From the NCBI GenBank assembly GCA_022843585.1, contig JALHNJ010000001.1, forward strand, positions 1,525,593-1,589,592: DNA of 64,000 nucleotides, written 5' to 3'. The stretch is from Chitinophagaceae bacterium (lineage in GTDB: Bacteria > Bacteroidota > Bacteroidia > Chitinophagales > Chitinophagaceae). The position numbers were made by a program, and so were the translations under genes. This document shows, piece by piece, positions 1-9,347 of the stretch. The notes beneath the pieces were generated by a model. It did not search any database, had not been told where the DNA came from, and saw nothing but the letters and a program-made list of their open reading frames with translations. Position 1 is the stretch's first letter. The number at the start of each line of letters is the position of its first letter.

Positions 1-695
1 GTTAACCAGAAAGTTGTTGCCGTATTCCAATCAGCAGAAATACGGCGAATAAACATTGCATTATTCGGGCCTTCGTTAGGAACAGTTTGCGTACCGTTTA
101 AAGGCAATGGATTAGAATATAAAGAAAGCTTCGCTGTAAGGATTGTTGCGGTAGCGGGTATTGTACTTAAGTTGAATTTTACTGCCCCTCTAATATATAT
201 AGTAGATCCGCTTGTCCATGTACCGGCAACCAATTCTGTTGCATGACCAGATTGATCCATAGAAGCATTACCCCATAGATGTCTTTCATTTGTATTATTC
301 GCCGGCTGCAATGTCAACGTTTGTATAGGCGCAGCAGTGAATGTTACAGAAGTAGTATCAACATCCGTTAATCCTGCATTATCAGTAACTAAAAATTGAA
401 AAATATATTTGCCGGCTACAAATCCTGTAAAAGTTGTGGTGGGGGAACTAGGACTTGTAATAACAGGAACATTAGGACCTGATACTAAACTCCATAAATA
501 ACCGGTAATGCTTCCGTTCTGCGTAGTTCCTGTGCCTGTTAGTGTAACAGTGCTTGCCGGAAGTTGTATGGCTTGTGCTGGGCCAGCTTCAGCCACCGGA
601 GGATTTACCTGTGGAGTGTCAACATCTTTTTGACAACTTATGAATGATAAACTTATTAATAATGTAAGTACTGGGAAGCGGAACAAAAATTTCAT
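1..695 (-). CDS. Surface lipoprotein with PKD-like domain (3' end cut off)
   Basis: The reading frame opens at an ATG at 695 and runs leftwards off the window without a stop, giving about 231 visible residues. The N-terminus is a lipoprotein signal: basic MKFLFR, a hydrophobic stretch and a lipobox ending in Cys21 (LLISLSFISC), followed by QKD. Residues about 33-120 read as a PKD/K319-like beta domain (start PPVAEAGPAQ, later GYLWSLVSGP). From about 125 the sequence resembles a DNRLRE-type beta-sandwich found in surface proteins (AVKFNLSTIPATATI, then ISADWNTATTFW). It is probably an outer-membrane-anchored surface protein. The substrate is unknown and the C-terminus is not visible. Confidence 0.75.
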   Translation of the reverse strand, partial: MKFLFRFPVLTLLISLSFISCQKDVDTPQVNPPVAEAGPAQAIQLPASTVTLTGTGTTQNGSITGYLWSLVSGPNVPVITSPSSPTTTFTGFVAGKYIFQFLVTDNAGLTDVDTTSVTFTAAPIQTLTLQPANNTNERHLWGNASMDQSGHATELVAGTWTSGSTIYIRGAVKFNLSTIPATATILTAKLSLYSNPLPLNGTQTVPNEGPNNAMFIRRISADWNTATTFWL

Positions 696-763
696 AATTA
701 GAGTATTAGGTAAATGGTAAAAGCCGATTGATAAAAATATTTATTTTACCTGACAGGTGCAAA

Positions 764-1876
764 TTAAATAGCTGTAAAAACTATTTTATGGATGATATTA
801 TTCCAATAGTAATTATCGTAAAATGAATTGGGTGTTTTATTAATTATATCTTTCTGGCTAACAACGGTTTGGACAAAGCTTTCCCAATCTCCGTCCGTCA
901 CTAATTTCAATTTCTCCCCACAAGTTTCTTTTAAAATACCGGCAGCACCAGATTGGGTAGATATAACCGTAGCGCCAAACGCAATTGCTTCTACCATTTT
1001 AGTTTTTATACCACCGCCACTTAGTACCGGGTTGAGAAAAATATCAGCGGCTTTAAAATAGGTTTCAATGTTATCAACAAAACCTGCGTAGAGAATGTTT
1101 TTATCAGCGTAATCTTTCAGCTCATTCATTTCATCCGGTAACCCTTTGCCACAGATAATAATTTTGTAGGGGAACGAATTTTCTTTCAGTAATAAAGGAT
1201 TGATTTCGGTAAGAATAATTTTCAGTGCATCAAGGTTCGGTTTATAATTCAGCAACCCATTAAAAAGAATGATTTTTTCATTACTGTTAATGCCGTGTCG
1301 CTGCGCAATAATATTTTTGTTGGCTGGTTTATCCGATGGAGATCCATGTATTGCTACACCAAATGGTAAATCAAAACATTTCTCTTTTGGTATTTCCCAT
1401 TTTGTAATCGCAAATTCCTTGTCTTCCGGACTAATAAAAAATAATCCATCGGCTTTTCTGAAAGCCCATTTTTCATACACTTTTAATATCGGCCACCACC
1501 ACCTGCCGGTAGAACGGAACCGCTGGTATTCTATATTATGCGTATGGAGAATGGTTTTTACACCCGTTTTCTTTTTGATACGATTAGCCAGCCATGCAAA
1601 ATAAGGATGCTCCCATATTACCGCATCAAATTTTTCTTGCTGAACTAGCTGAGTGATTTTTTTTACAAGACTACTGTCAATGTACCGGCTAAAGGATCTT
1701 TTTAATAGCGGAATTTTTTTATAAGTCTTCGCCAGTGAAAAATCATTTTCTGCTACAGAAATAACAGTCAGGTCAACTTCTTTGCTTAAATACTCCAAAA
1801 ATTGCGCAATGAATTTTTGCCCCCCTGAAAAAAAAGGCAGATAAGGGTAGGGGGCTATAACTAATATTTTCTTCAT
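764..1876 (-). CDS. Glycosyltransferase family 4 (GT-B)
   Basis: A 370-residue protein that should transfer a sugar from a nucleotide-sugar donor, probably in cell-surface polysaccharide assembly. The start is set at MKKILVIAPYPY (ATG at 1876), just 7 bases after the upstream stop; the frame stays open upstream but that part lies inside the neighbouring gene. The N-terminal Rossmann half begins with a glycine-rich acceptor loop (PFFSGGQKF). The C-terminal half has the GT4 donor signature GGGIKTKMVEAIAFGATV at about residues 287-304, including the conserved glutamate. It is co-directional with the YfhO-like membrane protein and probably co-transcribed. The sugar specificity cannot be read from the sequence. 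Confidence 0.85.
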   Translation of the reverse strand: MKKILVIAPYPYLPFFSGGQKFIAQFLEYLSKEVDLTVISVAENDFSLAKTYKKIPLLKRSFSRYIDSSLVKKITQLVQQEKFDAVIWEHPYFAWLANRIKKKTGVKTILHTHNIEYQRFRSTGRWWWPILKVYEKWAFRKADGLFFISPEDKEFAITKWEIPKEKCFDLPFGVAIHGSPSDKPANKNIIAQRHGINSNEKIILFNGLLNYKPNLDALKIILTEINPLLLKENSFPYKIIICGKGLPDEMNELKDYADKNILYAGFVDNIETYFKAADIFLNPVLSGGGIKTKMVEAIAFGATVISTQSGAAGILKETCGEKLKLVTDGDWESFVQTVVSQKDIINKTPNSFYDNYYWNNIIHKIVFTAI

Positions 1877-1883
1877 TGCCGCA

Positions 1884-4352
1884 TCAGGCTGTTTTTCGTC
1901 CTTCTCTCCAGGCCATAAATAATCCTCCTGCAAAAACGATGAGTATAATGATGGAAGTAATAAACATAATAGAAGTGCCGCTCTTTACTGATTCAGGTTC
2001 AAACACAAACTTCACGGTATGTTTTCCGCTTGGTATAGAAACGCCACGAAGGACATAGTTGGCATTTACATAGTCTACTTTCTTTCCATCTATATAGGCA
2101 TTCCATCCTACCGGGTAATACACTTCACTAAATACAGCAAATTGAGGTCCGTTGCAATTCGCTTCATATTCTATTGCATCATTATCGTACTTGATCATTT
2201 TAATAGAAGAAGCAGAATCTGCCTGTGGCTGAACTACAATGGTACTAAATGATTTTTCTACGATAGCGGTGTCTTTCAAATTTGTATTACCTAATGCAAT
2301 AATAGCCGCCACCTGGTCATCCACCAATTTTACATTTTTAACCAACCAGCAAGGGCCAAATGCTTCCGGGTTTGGAAGTAAACCTGGCTGACCTGTTTGC
2401 GGATCTTGTACGACAATATATTTGGTGTTCAGCATATTTAAAATTGCTGGAGTTGGTCTCGATGACAAATACTTTTCGATCACATCCTGGTAAATACGCA
2501 ACTTGGCCGGGTGATAACCTCCTACAGATTTATGGAAGTAAGAGGTACGGGACTCGGCATAAGGATTGCCACCCGACATATTAAATACACGATAGTTGGG
2601 ATCTTTATCCTGCAATATTTGCTGATCAATGGTAGTTGGGGCAAAGTTAGTATTCGCATACTCATCTGGTGATACATAATACTCATCATCCAGGTATTTG
2701 TGACTCACCATGGTTAACTCAACAGTGCTGATAAAAAGAAGAATTATTCCAGCCGCTAGCGGTTTGATCCAATTCTTCAAATAAGCGTACAAAACACCGA
2801 GTAATAAAATTGCAAATCCTGCCGCTCTTAACAATTGTCCGCCAAACATGGCTTTGCGATCTTCTTTAAGTCCAGAAAGTGTAAGTCTTGCTATTTCATC
2901 GTCACCCCCAGATCTTTTAATATAATCAAAGATGCCAGAATCATTGATCGAGCTATAATTTATTGTCATGTACATCAATCCAAGAAAAGCAAACAAACCA
3001 CCAACGGTATATAATATTTTTTTAAAATCTGCTTTTAAATTGTCTTTTGCTTTTTCTTCAAATAATAAATATTGTAAGGATAATGCTGCAGTAACACCAA
3101 CAGCGAATTGCGGTATTACTTGTGAAAAAGAAGGTGCTCTGAATTTATTATACATCGGCATGTATTCAAATAGAAATACATTAAAGCTGCCAAAGTATTT
3201 CCCCCATGCCATAAAGATGCCGAAGACTGTTATGGCCAATAAGCCCCAGCGGATTGGTTTTTTCACTACTACAAAACCAATTAGCCCCAATAAACAAATA
3301 ATGACTCCTAGATAGGCAGGTCCTGCGGTAGACAGTTTTCCCCAATAGCCTGGAAGGTTTGCAATTAATTGTGTGGCTGCGTTTTCATTTACTCCTTTTT
3401 CAACAAGCTTTTCTATTGCGTTTGATGACTCTCCGGCTAATGTTGAACCACCACCACCAAAAGCATTTGGCATTAAAAAAGTTACTGTTTCTGCTGTACC
3501 AAGACTATATTCAAACGCATAGGATGTATCAAGTCCTGATGTCTTAGCTACTTTTACAGAATCGCCTTCAATAGAAATATTCTTCCCTCCCCGCATCGTA
3601 TATTTCGCATACTCAGAAGTTGTTTTTAATGTCAATGCATTACCTGCAATACCTATAATGGCTGAAATAATTGTAATTGCAGCTGCAATTCCCAAATGCT
3701 TCCAGTCTTTATTTTTTATCCATACATACACATAACAAAGTGTAATGGCCACTGCAATTAAAAAAGTATAATAACTTACCTGCAAGTGGTTTACTCCAAT
3801 TTGTTGGTACGTTGCATAAGTTGTTAATGCAAGCCCCAGCCAATATTTTTTCTCGTAGGTGAAAATTAATCCTGCGATCAGCAAGGGCATAAATGCAGTG
3901 GCAAGCATCTGCGTATCATGTCCTGCGGCAACAATAACCGGGTTGTATGTAGAAAATGCAAATCCAAGCCCTGCCAGTATTCCAATTACTGGTCTTATTC
4001 TTAACGCCAGGCAAAGCACATAAAAACAAACACAGGCTAAAAAGAAAAAGTTGATCGGCTTTGGTAGTCCAAATGAAAATATTTTAGTCAGATCAGGTAA
4101 AATTGTTTTGCCTTCCATCGCCACCTGGTAATTGGGCATGCCGCTAAAAAGGTTGGGGTTCCACAACGGGAATTTGCCGTTCTTATCTTTATACTCGAAC
4201 GAATTTTGCGCCATTCCTTTCCAGCCCACATTGTCATGCTGGTTCAGCACATCACCTTCTAATGCTGGTTTGCAAAACAGCACCGAAACGATTAAAAATA
4301 TAAGAACAGCAATAAAATGAGGGAGTAATTTTTGCAGCAGGGAATTTTTCAT
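1884..4352 (-). CDS. YfhO-family multi-pass membrane protein
   Basis: An 822-residue integral membrane protein. It begins with a hydrophobic segment (FIAVLIFLIVSVLFC), then a long loop with GMPNYQ and about a dozen membrane helices through residue 560. A soluble periplasmic beta-rich part follows, then a last helix near the C-terminus (IMFITSIIILIVFAGG) and a basic tail. This layout matches the YfhO/GT-C superfamily, whose members are polyprenyl-phosphate-sugar-dependent transferases or related envelope proteins; YfhO itself acts in lipoteichoic acid glycosylation in Firmicutes. In Bacteroidota the acceptor is unknown. Its neighbour downstream is a GT4 enzyme, which supports an envelope glycan role. 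Confidence 0.8.
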   Translation of the reverse strand: MKNSLLQKLLPHFIAVLIFLIVSVLFCKPALEGDVLNQHDNVGWKGMAQNSFEYKDKNGKFPLWNPNLFSGMPNYQVAMEGKTILPDLTKIFSFGLPKPINFFFLACVCFYVLCLALRIRPVIGILAGLGFAFSTYNPVIVAAGHDTQMLATAFMPLLIAGLIFTYEKKYWLGLALTTYATYQQIGVNHLQVSYYTFLIAVAITLCYVYVWIKNKDWKHLGIAAAITIISAIIGIAGNALTLKTTSEYAKYTMRGGKNISIEGDSVKVAKTSGLDTSYAFEYSLGTAETVTFLMPNAFGGGGSTLAGESSNAIEKLVEKGVNENAATQLIANLPGYWGKLSTAGPAYLGVIICLLGLIGFVVVKKPIRWGLLAITVFGIFMAWGKYFGSFNVFLFEYMPMYNKFRAPSFSQVIPQFAVGVTAALSLQYLLFEEKAKDNLKADFKKILYTVGGLFAFLGLMYMTINYSSINDSGIFDYIKRSGGDDEIARLTLSGLKEDRKAMFGGQLLRAAGFAILLLGVLYAYLKNWIKPLAAGIILLFISTVELTMVSHKYLDDEYYVSPDEYANTNFAPTTIDQQILQDKDPNYRVFNMSGGNPYAESRTSYFHKSVGGYHPAKLRIYQDVIEKYLSSRPTPAILNMLNTKYIVVQDPQTGQPGLLPNPEAFGPCWLVKNVKLVDDQVAAIIALGNTNLKDTAIVEKSFSTIVVQPQADSASSIKMIKYDNDAIEYEANCNGPQFAVFSEVYYPVGWNAYIDGKKVDYVNANYVLRGVSIPSGKHTVKFVFEPESVKSGTSIMFITSIIILIVFAGGLFMAWREGRKTA

Positions 4353-4404
4353 TCATCAACAATATTAGGCTGACAAAATAATGCTATTTTAGACTAAAAT
4401 CCCG

Positions 4405-4713
4405 ATGCGCTGGCTTTTATTTTTGTCAAGATTGGCCTTTATATCAGGTATTTGCATATTGGTATGGCTGATACTCGCCATGGTAGAAACGGAGAATAGT
4501 GAACTATTTTCATCTACCGTTATTATCATTGGTTATGCCCTCGGTGCAGTTATCCTTCCGTTAACAAATATCTGTTACCTGGTGGTTGTGTTGAGGGGAA
4601 AGAAATTGCGACCCACTGTACCCTTGTGGTTAATTATTGCAAACATCTTTTTCTTAATACTGTTGATTTACTACATCTTTTATCTCAATGATCCATACTA
4701 TCATCAAAAATAA
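4405..4713 (+). CDS. Small three-helix membrane protein
   Basis: A 102-residue protein with three hydrophobic segments at about residues 5-26, 36-63 and 73-94 and short polar loops, ending in a polar tail. No enzymatic motif is visible and the family is not recognised. It is divergent from the YfhO-like gene and its end overlaps the start of the queuosine-precursor transporter gene by 26 bases, so the two are probably translated from one message. Confidence 0.6.
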   Translation: MRWLLFLSRLAFISGICILVWLILAMVETENSELFSSTVIIIGYALGAVILPLTNICYLVVVLRGKKLRPTVPLWLIIANIFFLILLIYYIFYLNDPYYHQK

Positions 4714-5488
4714 ACCTACCAGGCTGTTCCTTATTTTGAGCGGCATTTTTATTACCAATGCATTAATTGCAGAGTTTATTGGTGTAAAAATATTTTCACT
4801 GGAATCTACTTTTGGTTTACAGCCGGTAGATATAAAATTATTTGGCGGCAGCTATTCCTTTAATCTTACCTGCGGTGTCTTACTTTGGCCGGTAGTTTTT
4901 GTGATGACAGATATTATCAATGAATATTATGGTGTAAAAGGCGTCCGGTTTTTAAGCTGGCTAACCATCTGTTTAATTGCTTTTGGATTCTTAATGGTGT
5001 ATGGTGCTATTCAGACTGAACCCAATGGATGGTGGGTAACGAGTAAAAAGGAAGCTGGAATTGAAAATATGAGTGTGGCTTTCAATGGTATTTATGGGCA
5101 GGGGTTGGGAATTATCATTGCCTCCATGACAGCTTTTTTGGTGGCACAGCTAATTGATGTTTTTGTTTTTCATCGAATCAAAAAAATGACCGGTGAAAAA
5201 AAGATTTGGCTACGGGCCACTGGTTCTACTGTTGTTTCTCAACTGATCGACAGTTTTGTGGTGCTTTTTATTGCTTTTTATTTTTATCCGAAGTTAATAA
5301 AGGGACAAGGTGAACCGTGGCCGTTCGACCAGTTAATTGCTATTTGTATCGTTAACTATATTTACAAATTTATTGTAGCGTTATTGCTAACTCCGGTAAT
5401 TTATTTAGTACACAATCGAATTGAAAGATATTTGGGACAGGAGCAGGCTACAGCCATGAAGAAGGCGGCGATGGGGGATGAGTCGTAG
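4688..5488 (+). CDS. yhhQ: Queuosine precursor transporter, YhhQ/VUT family
   Basis: A 266-residue inner-membrane protein of the YhhQ (DUF165) family, which imports queuosine precursors such as preQ0/preQ1 for tRNA modification. Recognisable parts are the N-terminal segment NALIAEFIGVKIF, the loop MTDIINEYYGVKG after the third helix, and LVAQLIDVFVFHRIK and TVVSQLIDSF, whose paired Q-L-I-D motifs are typical of the family. About six helices are visible and the length is normal. It overlaps the small membrane protein gene before it. The fourth-helix loop is somewhat longer than in the E. coli protein, with an inserted NGWWVTSKKEAGIEN stretch. Confidence 0.9.
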   Translation: MIHTIIKNKPTRLFLILSGIFITNALIAEFIGVKIFSLESTFGLQPVDIKLFGGSYSFNLTCGVLLWPVVFVMTDIINEYYGVKGVRFLSWLTICLIAFGFLMVYGAIQTEPNGWWVTSKKEAGIENMSVAFNGIYGQGLGIIIASMTAFLVAQLIDVFVFHRIKKMTGEKKIWLRATGSTVVSQLIDSFVVLFIAFYFYPKLIKGQGEPWPFDQLIAICIVNYIYKFIVALLLTPVIYLVHNRIERYLGQEQATAMKKAAMGDES

Positions 5489-5519
5489 GAAGTTTTTGCA
5501 AATAGCTTTTATGTAATAG

Positions 5520-5984
5520 CTAAAAATCTTCCTTTACCATCTTCGCTACGATCTTATCAATTGGCAAAGTAACATTATCAGCAGAAAAATCATTCCAGTC
5601 AATAAACCGAAAGGTTTCTATTTCTTTTGTGTCTTCGTAAATCCTTAATTGTGCTTCATCAAAATCAAAAGGCCTGGTACGAAGCGGTGCTTTTATTTCT
5701 TCTAATGCAGTTATAAAATAATAGATGGAGATGATCTGGTGTCCGGGATTGAAAGCAGATAGTTGAAAAAAATCGGTCGTGTAAATATGCTCATCAACAC
5801 TTACAGTTAAATTCATTTCTTCCAAAAATTCTCTTTTCAAGCAATCTCTTGTTCCTTCACCAAACTCTAAGCCGCCGCCGGGGAATTTGGTGATATAACT
5901 TCCCCGAATTAATTCATCGCTTACTAAAACTTGTTTTTTTTCATTGATAAGTATGCCGTAAACTCTTAGGTTAAAGTGCTGCAT
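5520..5984 (-). CDS. Nudix hydrolase
   Basis: A 154-residue Nudix-fold hydrolase that should cleave a nucleoside diphosphate linked to another moiety. The Nudix box (GX5EX7REUXEEXGU) is present at about residues 37-59 with the Mg2+-binding helix KREFLEEMNL. Its usual late glycine is Asn here, a mild deviation that leaves the catalytic glutamates intact. The beta strands on both sides of the box are complete. The gene ends close to the queuosine transporter gene, which is convergent, and follows corA by 6 bases. The substrate cannot be assigned. Confidence 0.85.
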   Translation of the reverse strand: MQHFNLRVYGILINEKKQVLVSDELIRGSYITKFPGGGLEFGEGTRDCLKREFLEEMNLTVSVDEHIYTTDFFQLSAFNPGHQIISIYYFITALEEIKAPLRTRPFDFDEAQLRIYEDTKEIETFRFIDWNDFSADNVTLPIDKIVAKMVKEDF

Positions 5985-5990
5985 GGGGGA

Positions 5991-6929
5991 TTAAAATATT
6001 TTCTTCCTAAGAAAAAACCAACCAATAAACAAAGAAATGATAAGCGATAAACCTACCGGCATATAAAATGCCAGTTTAGATTCCTGATAGGGGATGGGTA
6101 CGTTCATTCCATATATGCTGGCTACAAGTACTGGTAATGTAAGTACAATTGTAATTACCGAAAGTCGTTTTAAAACTTCGTTCTGATTGTTGGCAATGAT
6201 GCCGGCAAATGCATCCAACGTACTACTTAGGATGTTGCTGTAAATATTGGTCATCTCCAATGCCTGTGAGTTATCAACGATCAAGTCATCCAAAAATTCT
6301 TTTTCATCCTCGATCAGCGGTAAAAAACTGGTACGCTGTAATTTCATTAGTAATAATTCGTTTGATCGGAGTGCTGTATGAAAGTAGACAAGGCTTTTTT
6401 GTATGCGCATCAACTCTAAAAGGTGTTCGTTTCGGCTGGCATCGTATAATTTTTGTTCAAGTGTATTACGACGCTGGTTAATTTGTTTCAGGTGCTCCAT
6501 GAAATTCTGAATGATCTTTTCAAATATTTTCAGCACCATCATATTCCGTTTATCGGTTTGGCGGTTTTGAAAAGTATTCAGGAATTTTTTGATAGCAGGA
6601 TTATCAAAAGAATTAACAGTTAAAATATGGTTATGCGTAAGAATGATACAGATCGGAATGGTAATATAATAGGCATCACTTTCGTTGAACGAATTATTTT
6701 CCGTAGGCGTTTTAATAACAATGAGTTTTACATTGTCATCTTCTTCAAAACGGCTTCTTTCGTCTATATCGAGTGAGTCGGTGAGAAAGTCAATTGGAAT
6801 ATCAAGGCCCTCAGAAAGTTCAGAAAATTCTTCTTGTTTTAATGGCGGCGACACATTTACCCAGGCACCATCTTCTACTTTATCAATTTCAACAGTTTGC
6901 TGGTTGATATTTTTGAAATACTGAATCAT
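5991..6929 (-). CDS. corA: CorA-like divalent cation transporter
   Basis: A 312-residue member of the CorA Mg2+/Co2+ channel family. A large cytosolic alpha/beta domain (residues 1 to about 245) includes a long helix with many charged residues. Two C-terminal membrane helices follow, with the family signature YGMN at the end of the first one (SIYGMNVPIPY), and the protein ends in a short basic tail (LRKKIF). The GMN triad forms the selectivity loop of the pentameric pore. Length and order are normal. It is probably co-transcribed with the Nudix gene that follows. Confidence 0.9.
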   Translation of the reverse strand: MIQYFKNINQQTVEIDKVEDGAWVNVSPPLKQEEFSELSEGLDIPIDFLTDSLDIDERSRFEEDDNVKLIVIKTPTENNSFNESDAYYITIPICIILTHNHILTVNSFDNPAIKKFLNTFQNRQTDKRNMMVLKIFEKIIQNFMEHLKQINQRRNTLEQKLYDASRNEHLLELMRIQKSLVYFHTALRSNELLLMKLQRTSFLPLIEDEKEFLDDLIVDNSQALEMTNIYSNILSSTLDAFAGIIANNQNEVLKRLSVITIVLTLPVLVASIYGMNVPIPYQESKLAFYMPVGLSLIISLFIGWFFLRKKIF

Positions 6930-6992
6930 GTAGCCTGTATATTTTAAAAGGTGGTCTGAACCGGTTGCAAAGGTAAGTTTGTGAAGCGGAAT

Positions 6993-7535
6993 TTAGTACT
7001 GCGTTTTTTTCTTAATTAGTGCAAGGTGGTGGAAAGTATGATAAATATTGAAATAGCCTAACTCCCGCAAAGTTATTTTACCCAATAGAGGATGCGGAGC
7101 TAAATATTTATCCAATTGGTTTGTTTCCCATTTCCTTTTTAACGCAATTGCCAGTTTGTTCATGGCGTTAGAAAAATCATCAAGAAGCACTTGTTTCCCT
7201 ATTGCTGGCGAAATAGGTTTTGGCACAAATCGTCCACCGGCTTTGCCACCTTTTTCTAATTTTGATTTGTATTTTTCTACTAACTCATCATAAGTACGGG
7301 AAGGCCGGTTTGGTTTGCCAGCAAACAATCGTACAATAAATTTGGGTAGTATATAGGCCAGCCGGCTACTGTTAGTGGCCGTAGTAAGATGTGCAATATC
7401 TTGTGCAATCGACCATTTTGTTTCGGGTTGATGAAAAAATATTTCATCGCTTATTTCTATGCAATAAGCAAGGGTTTCATTTAATGCAGCTATCAGCTGT
7501 TGTGTAATTTCTTCTTTAGATAAAATGGGAGCCAT
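6993..7535 (-). CDS. DinB-fold (DfsB/YfiT-like) metal-binding protein
   Basis: A 180-residue four-helix-bundle protein of the DinB/YfiT structural superfamily; this is not the DNA polymerase DinB. Histidines at the expected metal-ligand sites are visible in AQDIAHLTT and at the C-terminus (YHTFHHLAL). Members are thiol-dependent transferases or damage-inducible proteins with often unknown substrates. It starts 2 bases after the dapF stop, so it is the last gene of a phosphorylase-dapF-dinB-fold operon. Confidence 0.75.
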   Translation of the reverse strand: MAPILSKEEITQQLIAALNETLAYCIEISDEIFFHQPETKWSIAQDIAHLTTATNSSRLAYILPKFIVRLFAGKPNRPSRTYDELVEKYKSKLEKGGKAGGRFVPKPISPAIGKQVLLDDFSNAMNKLAIALKRKWETNQLDKYLAPHPLLGKITLRELGYFNIYHTFHHLALIKKKTQY

Positions 7536-7537
7536 AA

Positions 7538-8326
7538 CTATTTGATTTCAACTGAGCCTTCAAAAACTTTTTCGGCAGGGCCGCAAAGCCAGATGTTTTC
7601 GTAACGGGTGTCATCTATTTTGTCGTACTCAACTGTTAATGTACCGCCCAATGTTTTTACTTCCACATCATTAAATCCATTTTCGTTATGGTAGCAAACA
7701 AGTGCTGCAGCTGTTACACCGGTACCGCAGGAAAAAGTTTCATCTTCTACACCCCGTTCATACGTTCTGACAATAATTTTATCTACCTCACTTAATTGTT
7801 CGGTAAAATTTACATTGATACCTTCTTCTAAAAACTCTTTGCTATTCCTGATCTCAGAACCTTTCTTAAACACATCCATCTCCATAACATTTGATACCAT
7901 TTTGATATAATGCGGAGAGCCGGTATCGAGTATAAAATCATTATGGAATTTGCGTATAGTTTTAACATCTTTCATTTTCAGTGAAACAATGCCCTCTATA
8001 TCTATCTCTGCTTCATGCGGACCGTCATAAGCTATAAAGCGATATTTCTCCCTGTGAATGCCAAGGTGATATGCAAATTTTGTGATGCAGCGTCCGCCAT
8101 TGCCACACATGCTGCCTTCTTTGCCATCAGCATTATAGTATTTCATTTCAAAGTCGAAGCCATTTTTTTCATTCAATAGCATTAGTCCATCTGCACCGAT
8201 GCCAAATCTTCTATCACAAAGTTTGTGTATCTGTTCCGTTGTCAATGACGAGTATTCGCCATTGCGGTTATCAGCGAGAATAAAATCATTTCCTGTTCCC
8301 TGGTATTTATAAAAATTGAGTTTCAT
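7538..8326 (-). CDS. dapF: Diaminopimelate epimerase DapF
   Basis: A 262-residue enzyme that interconverts LL- and meso-diaminopimelate in lysine and peptidoglycan synthesis. The N-terminal FYKYQGTGNDFI motif is present, as are both active-site cysteines in their family contexts: SMCGNGGRC (first half) and FSCGTGVTAAAL (second half). The length is usual for the family. Its ATG overlaps the last base of the phosphorylase stop (TAATG), so the two are translationally coupled. Confidence 0.97.
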   Translation of the reverse strand: MKLNFYKYQGTGNDFILADNRNGEYSSLTTEQIHKLCDRRFGIGADGLMLLNEKNGFDFEMKYYNADGKEGSMCGNGGRCITKFAYHLGIHREKYRFIAYDGPHEAEIDIEGIVSLKMKDVKTIRKFHNDFILDTGSPHYIKMVSNVMEMDVFKKGSEIRNSKEFLEEGINVNFTEQLSEVDKIIVRTYERGVEDETFSCGTGVTAAALVCYHNENGFNDVEVKTLGGTLTVEYDKIDDTRYENIWLCGPAEKVFEGSVEIK

Positions 8327-9204
8327 TAGATGCTATCTGAAAATATTTGAAGAAATTTTTGAATTAGATTCTCCACTGTGGTTTTGCCATCTTTGGAAAA
8401 TTCTTTTTGTACTCTGTTCGCAACAATGGCATTTACCGCTAAACAATTATGTCCTAATAATTTTCCTAAACCATATATCGCTGATGTTTCCATTTCGAAA
8501 TTAGTGATACGATGCTGTCCAAAACGAAAATCGGTTAGACGGTTAACAAAGTTTGGATTGCTGATCCCTAATCGTAGTATCCGGCCTTGCGGACCATAAA
8601 AGCCAGGACATGTTACGGTGATACCCTGGTAAAAATCTTTTACAAAATATTTTATCAGCGATGCGGCACCACTACTAATATAAGGATTGCCGATTTGTCC
8701 ATGTACTTGTGTGTGTGTTACAAATGAATGCAGTAATTGCTGTTCCTCTACATTTTGTTCGTGGCGATAAAAGTTCAGGAGGTTATCGACACCCAATCCA
8801 TGTGTAGAAGCAACGAAACTATCTACTGGAATATCAGCTTGTAAAGAACCGGATGTGCCTATACGAACAATGTTGATTGATTTCAGTTCTTTTTTTATTT
8901 CCCTGGTTTCAAAATCAATATTTACTAGTGCATCAAGTTCATTCAATACAATATCAATATTATCTGGGCCGATGCCGGAGGAAAGCACCGTTAATCTTTT
9001 TTTACCAACATAGCCGGTGTGTGAAATGAATTCCCGGTGTTGTCGTTTCACTTCTACTGAATCAAAATGCTTGCTAACTTCTTTTACCCGGTCAGGGTCG
9101 CCAACTGTAATAACAGTTCCGGCGATTTCTTCAGGACGCAAATCCAGATGATAAATAGCGCCGCGGGGGTTAATTATTAATTCAGATTCAGGAATTCGGC
9201 TCAT
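8326..9204 (-). CDS. Nucleoside phosphorylase (uridine phosphorylase-like)
   Basis: A 292-residue member of the PNP/UDP phosphorylase family, cleaving a nucleoside with phosphate to a base and ribose 1-phosphate. The phosphate-binding N-terminal loop TVGDPDRV, the IRIGTSGSLQ loop and the substrate helix FEMETSAIYGLG are all present. The M-E-T/S core identifies the ribose-binding region of this fold. The sequence is closest in style to uridine phosphorylases, but the base specificity is inferred. It is the first gene of the operon with dapF. Confidence 0.88.
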   Translation of the reverse strand: MSRIPESELIINPRGAIYHLDLRPEEIAGTVITVGDPDRVKEVSKHFDSVEVKRQHREFISHTGYVGKKRLTVLSSGIGPDNIDIVLNELDALVNIDFETREIKKELKSINIVRIGTSGSLQADIPVDSFVASTHGLGVDNLLNFYRHEQNVEEQQLLHSFVTHTQVHGQIGNPYISSGAASLIKYFVKDFYQGITVTCPGFYGPQGRILRLGISNPNFVNRLTDFRFGQHRITNFEMETSAIYGLGKLLGHNCLAVNAIVANRVQKEFSKDGKTTVENLIQKFLQIFSDSI

Positions 9205-9230
9205 ACTTAAATAGTTGGAGTAATCAATAG

Positions 9231-9260
9231 TTTCTATTTCTCAAAAATATCCTATTTTTG
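9231..9260 (+). promoter_or_regulatory. Promoter of tRNA-Cys
   Basis: A Bacteroidota-type -7 element TATTTTTG (9253-9260, consensus TAnnTTTG) lies 13 bases before the tRNA gene. An imperfect -33 element TTTC (9231-9234) lies 18 bases upstream. The position fits a tRNA transcript start near 9266. Confidence 0.5.
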
Positions 9261-9273
9261 CTGCCATTCAAAA

Positions 9274-9347
9274 GGTCCTTTGGCCGAGTGGCTAGGCAAA
9301 GCTCTGCAAAAGCTTCTACAGCAGTTCGAATCTGCTAGGGACCTCCA
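9274..9347 (+). tRNA. tRNA-Cys (anticodon GCA)
   Basis: The cloverleaf can be folded by eye. The acceptor stem pairs GGTCCTT with AGGGACC, and the anticodon stem AAGCT/AGCTT encloses the loop CTGCAAA with anticodon GCA at 9306-9308. The T-loop is GTTCGAATC, and the 3' CCA is encoded (9345-9347). It is the integration target of the adjoining element: the recombinase gene on the other strand ends inside it at 9316. Confidence 0.95.

Noticed and set aside
6993..7535. DNA polymerase DinB
   Set aside because: This is the unrelated DinB/YfiT four-helix metal-binding fold; the Y-family protein is at 31298-32434.
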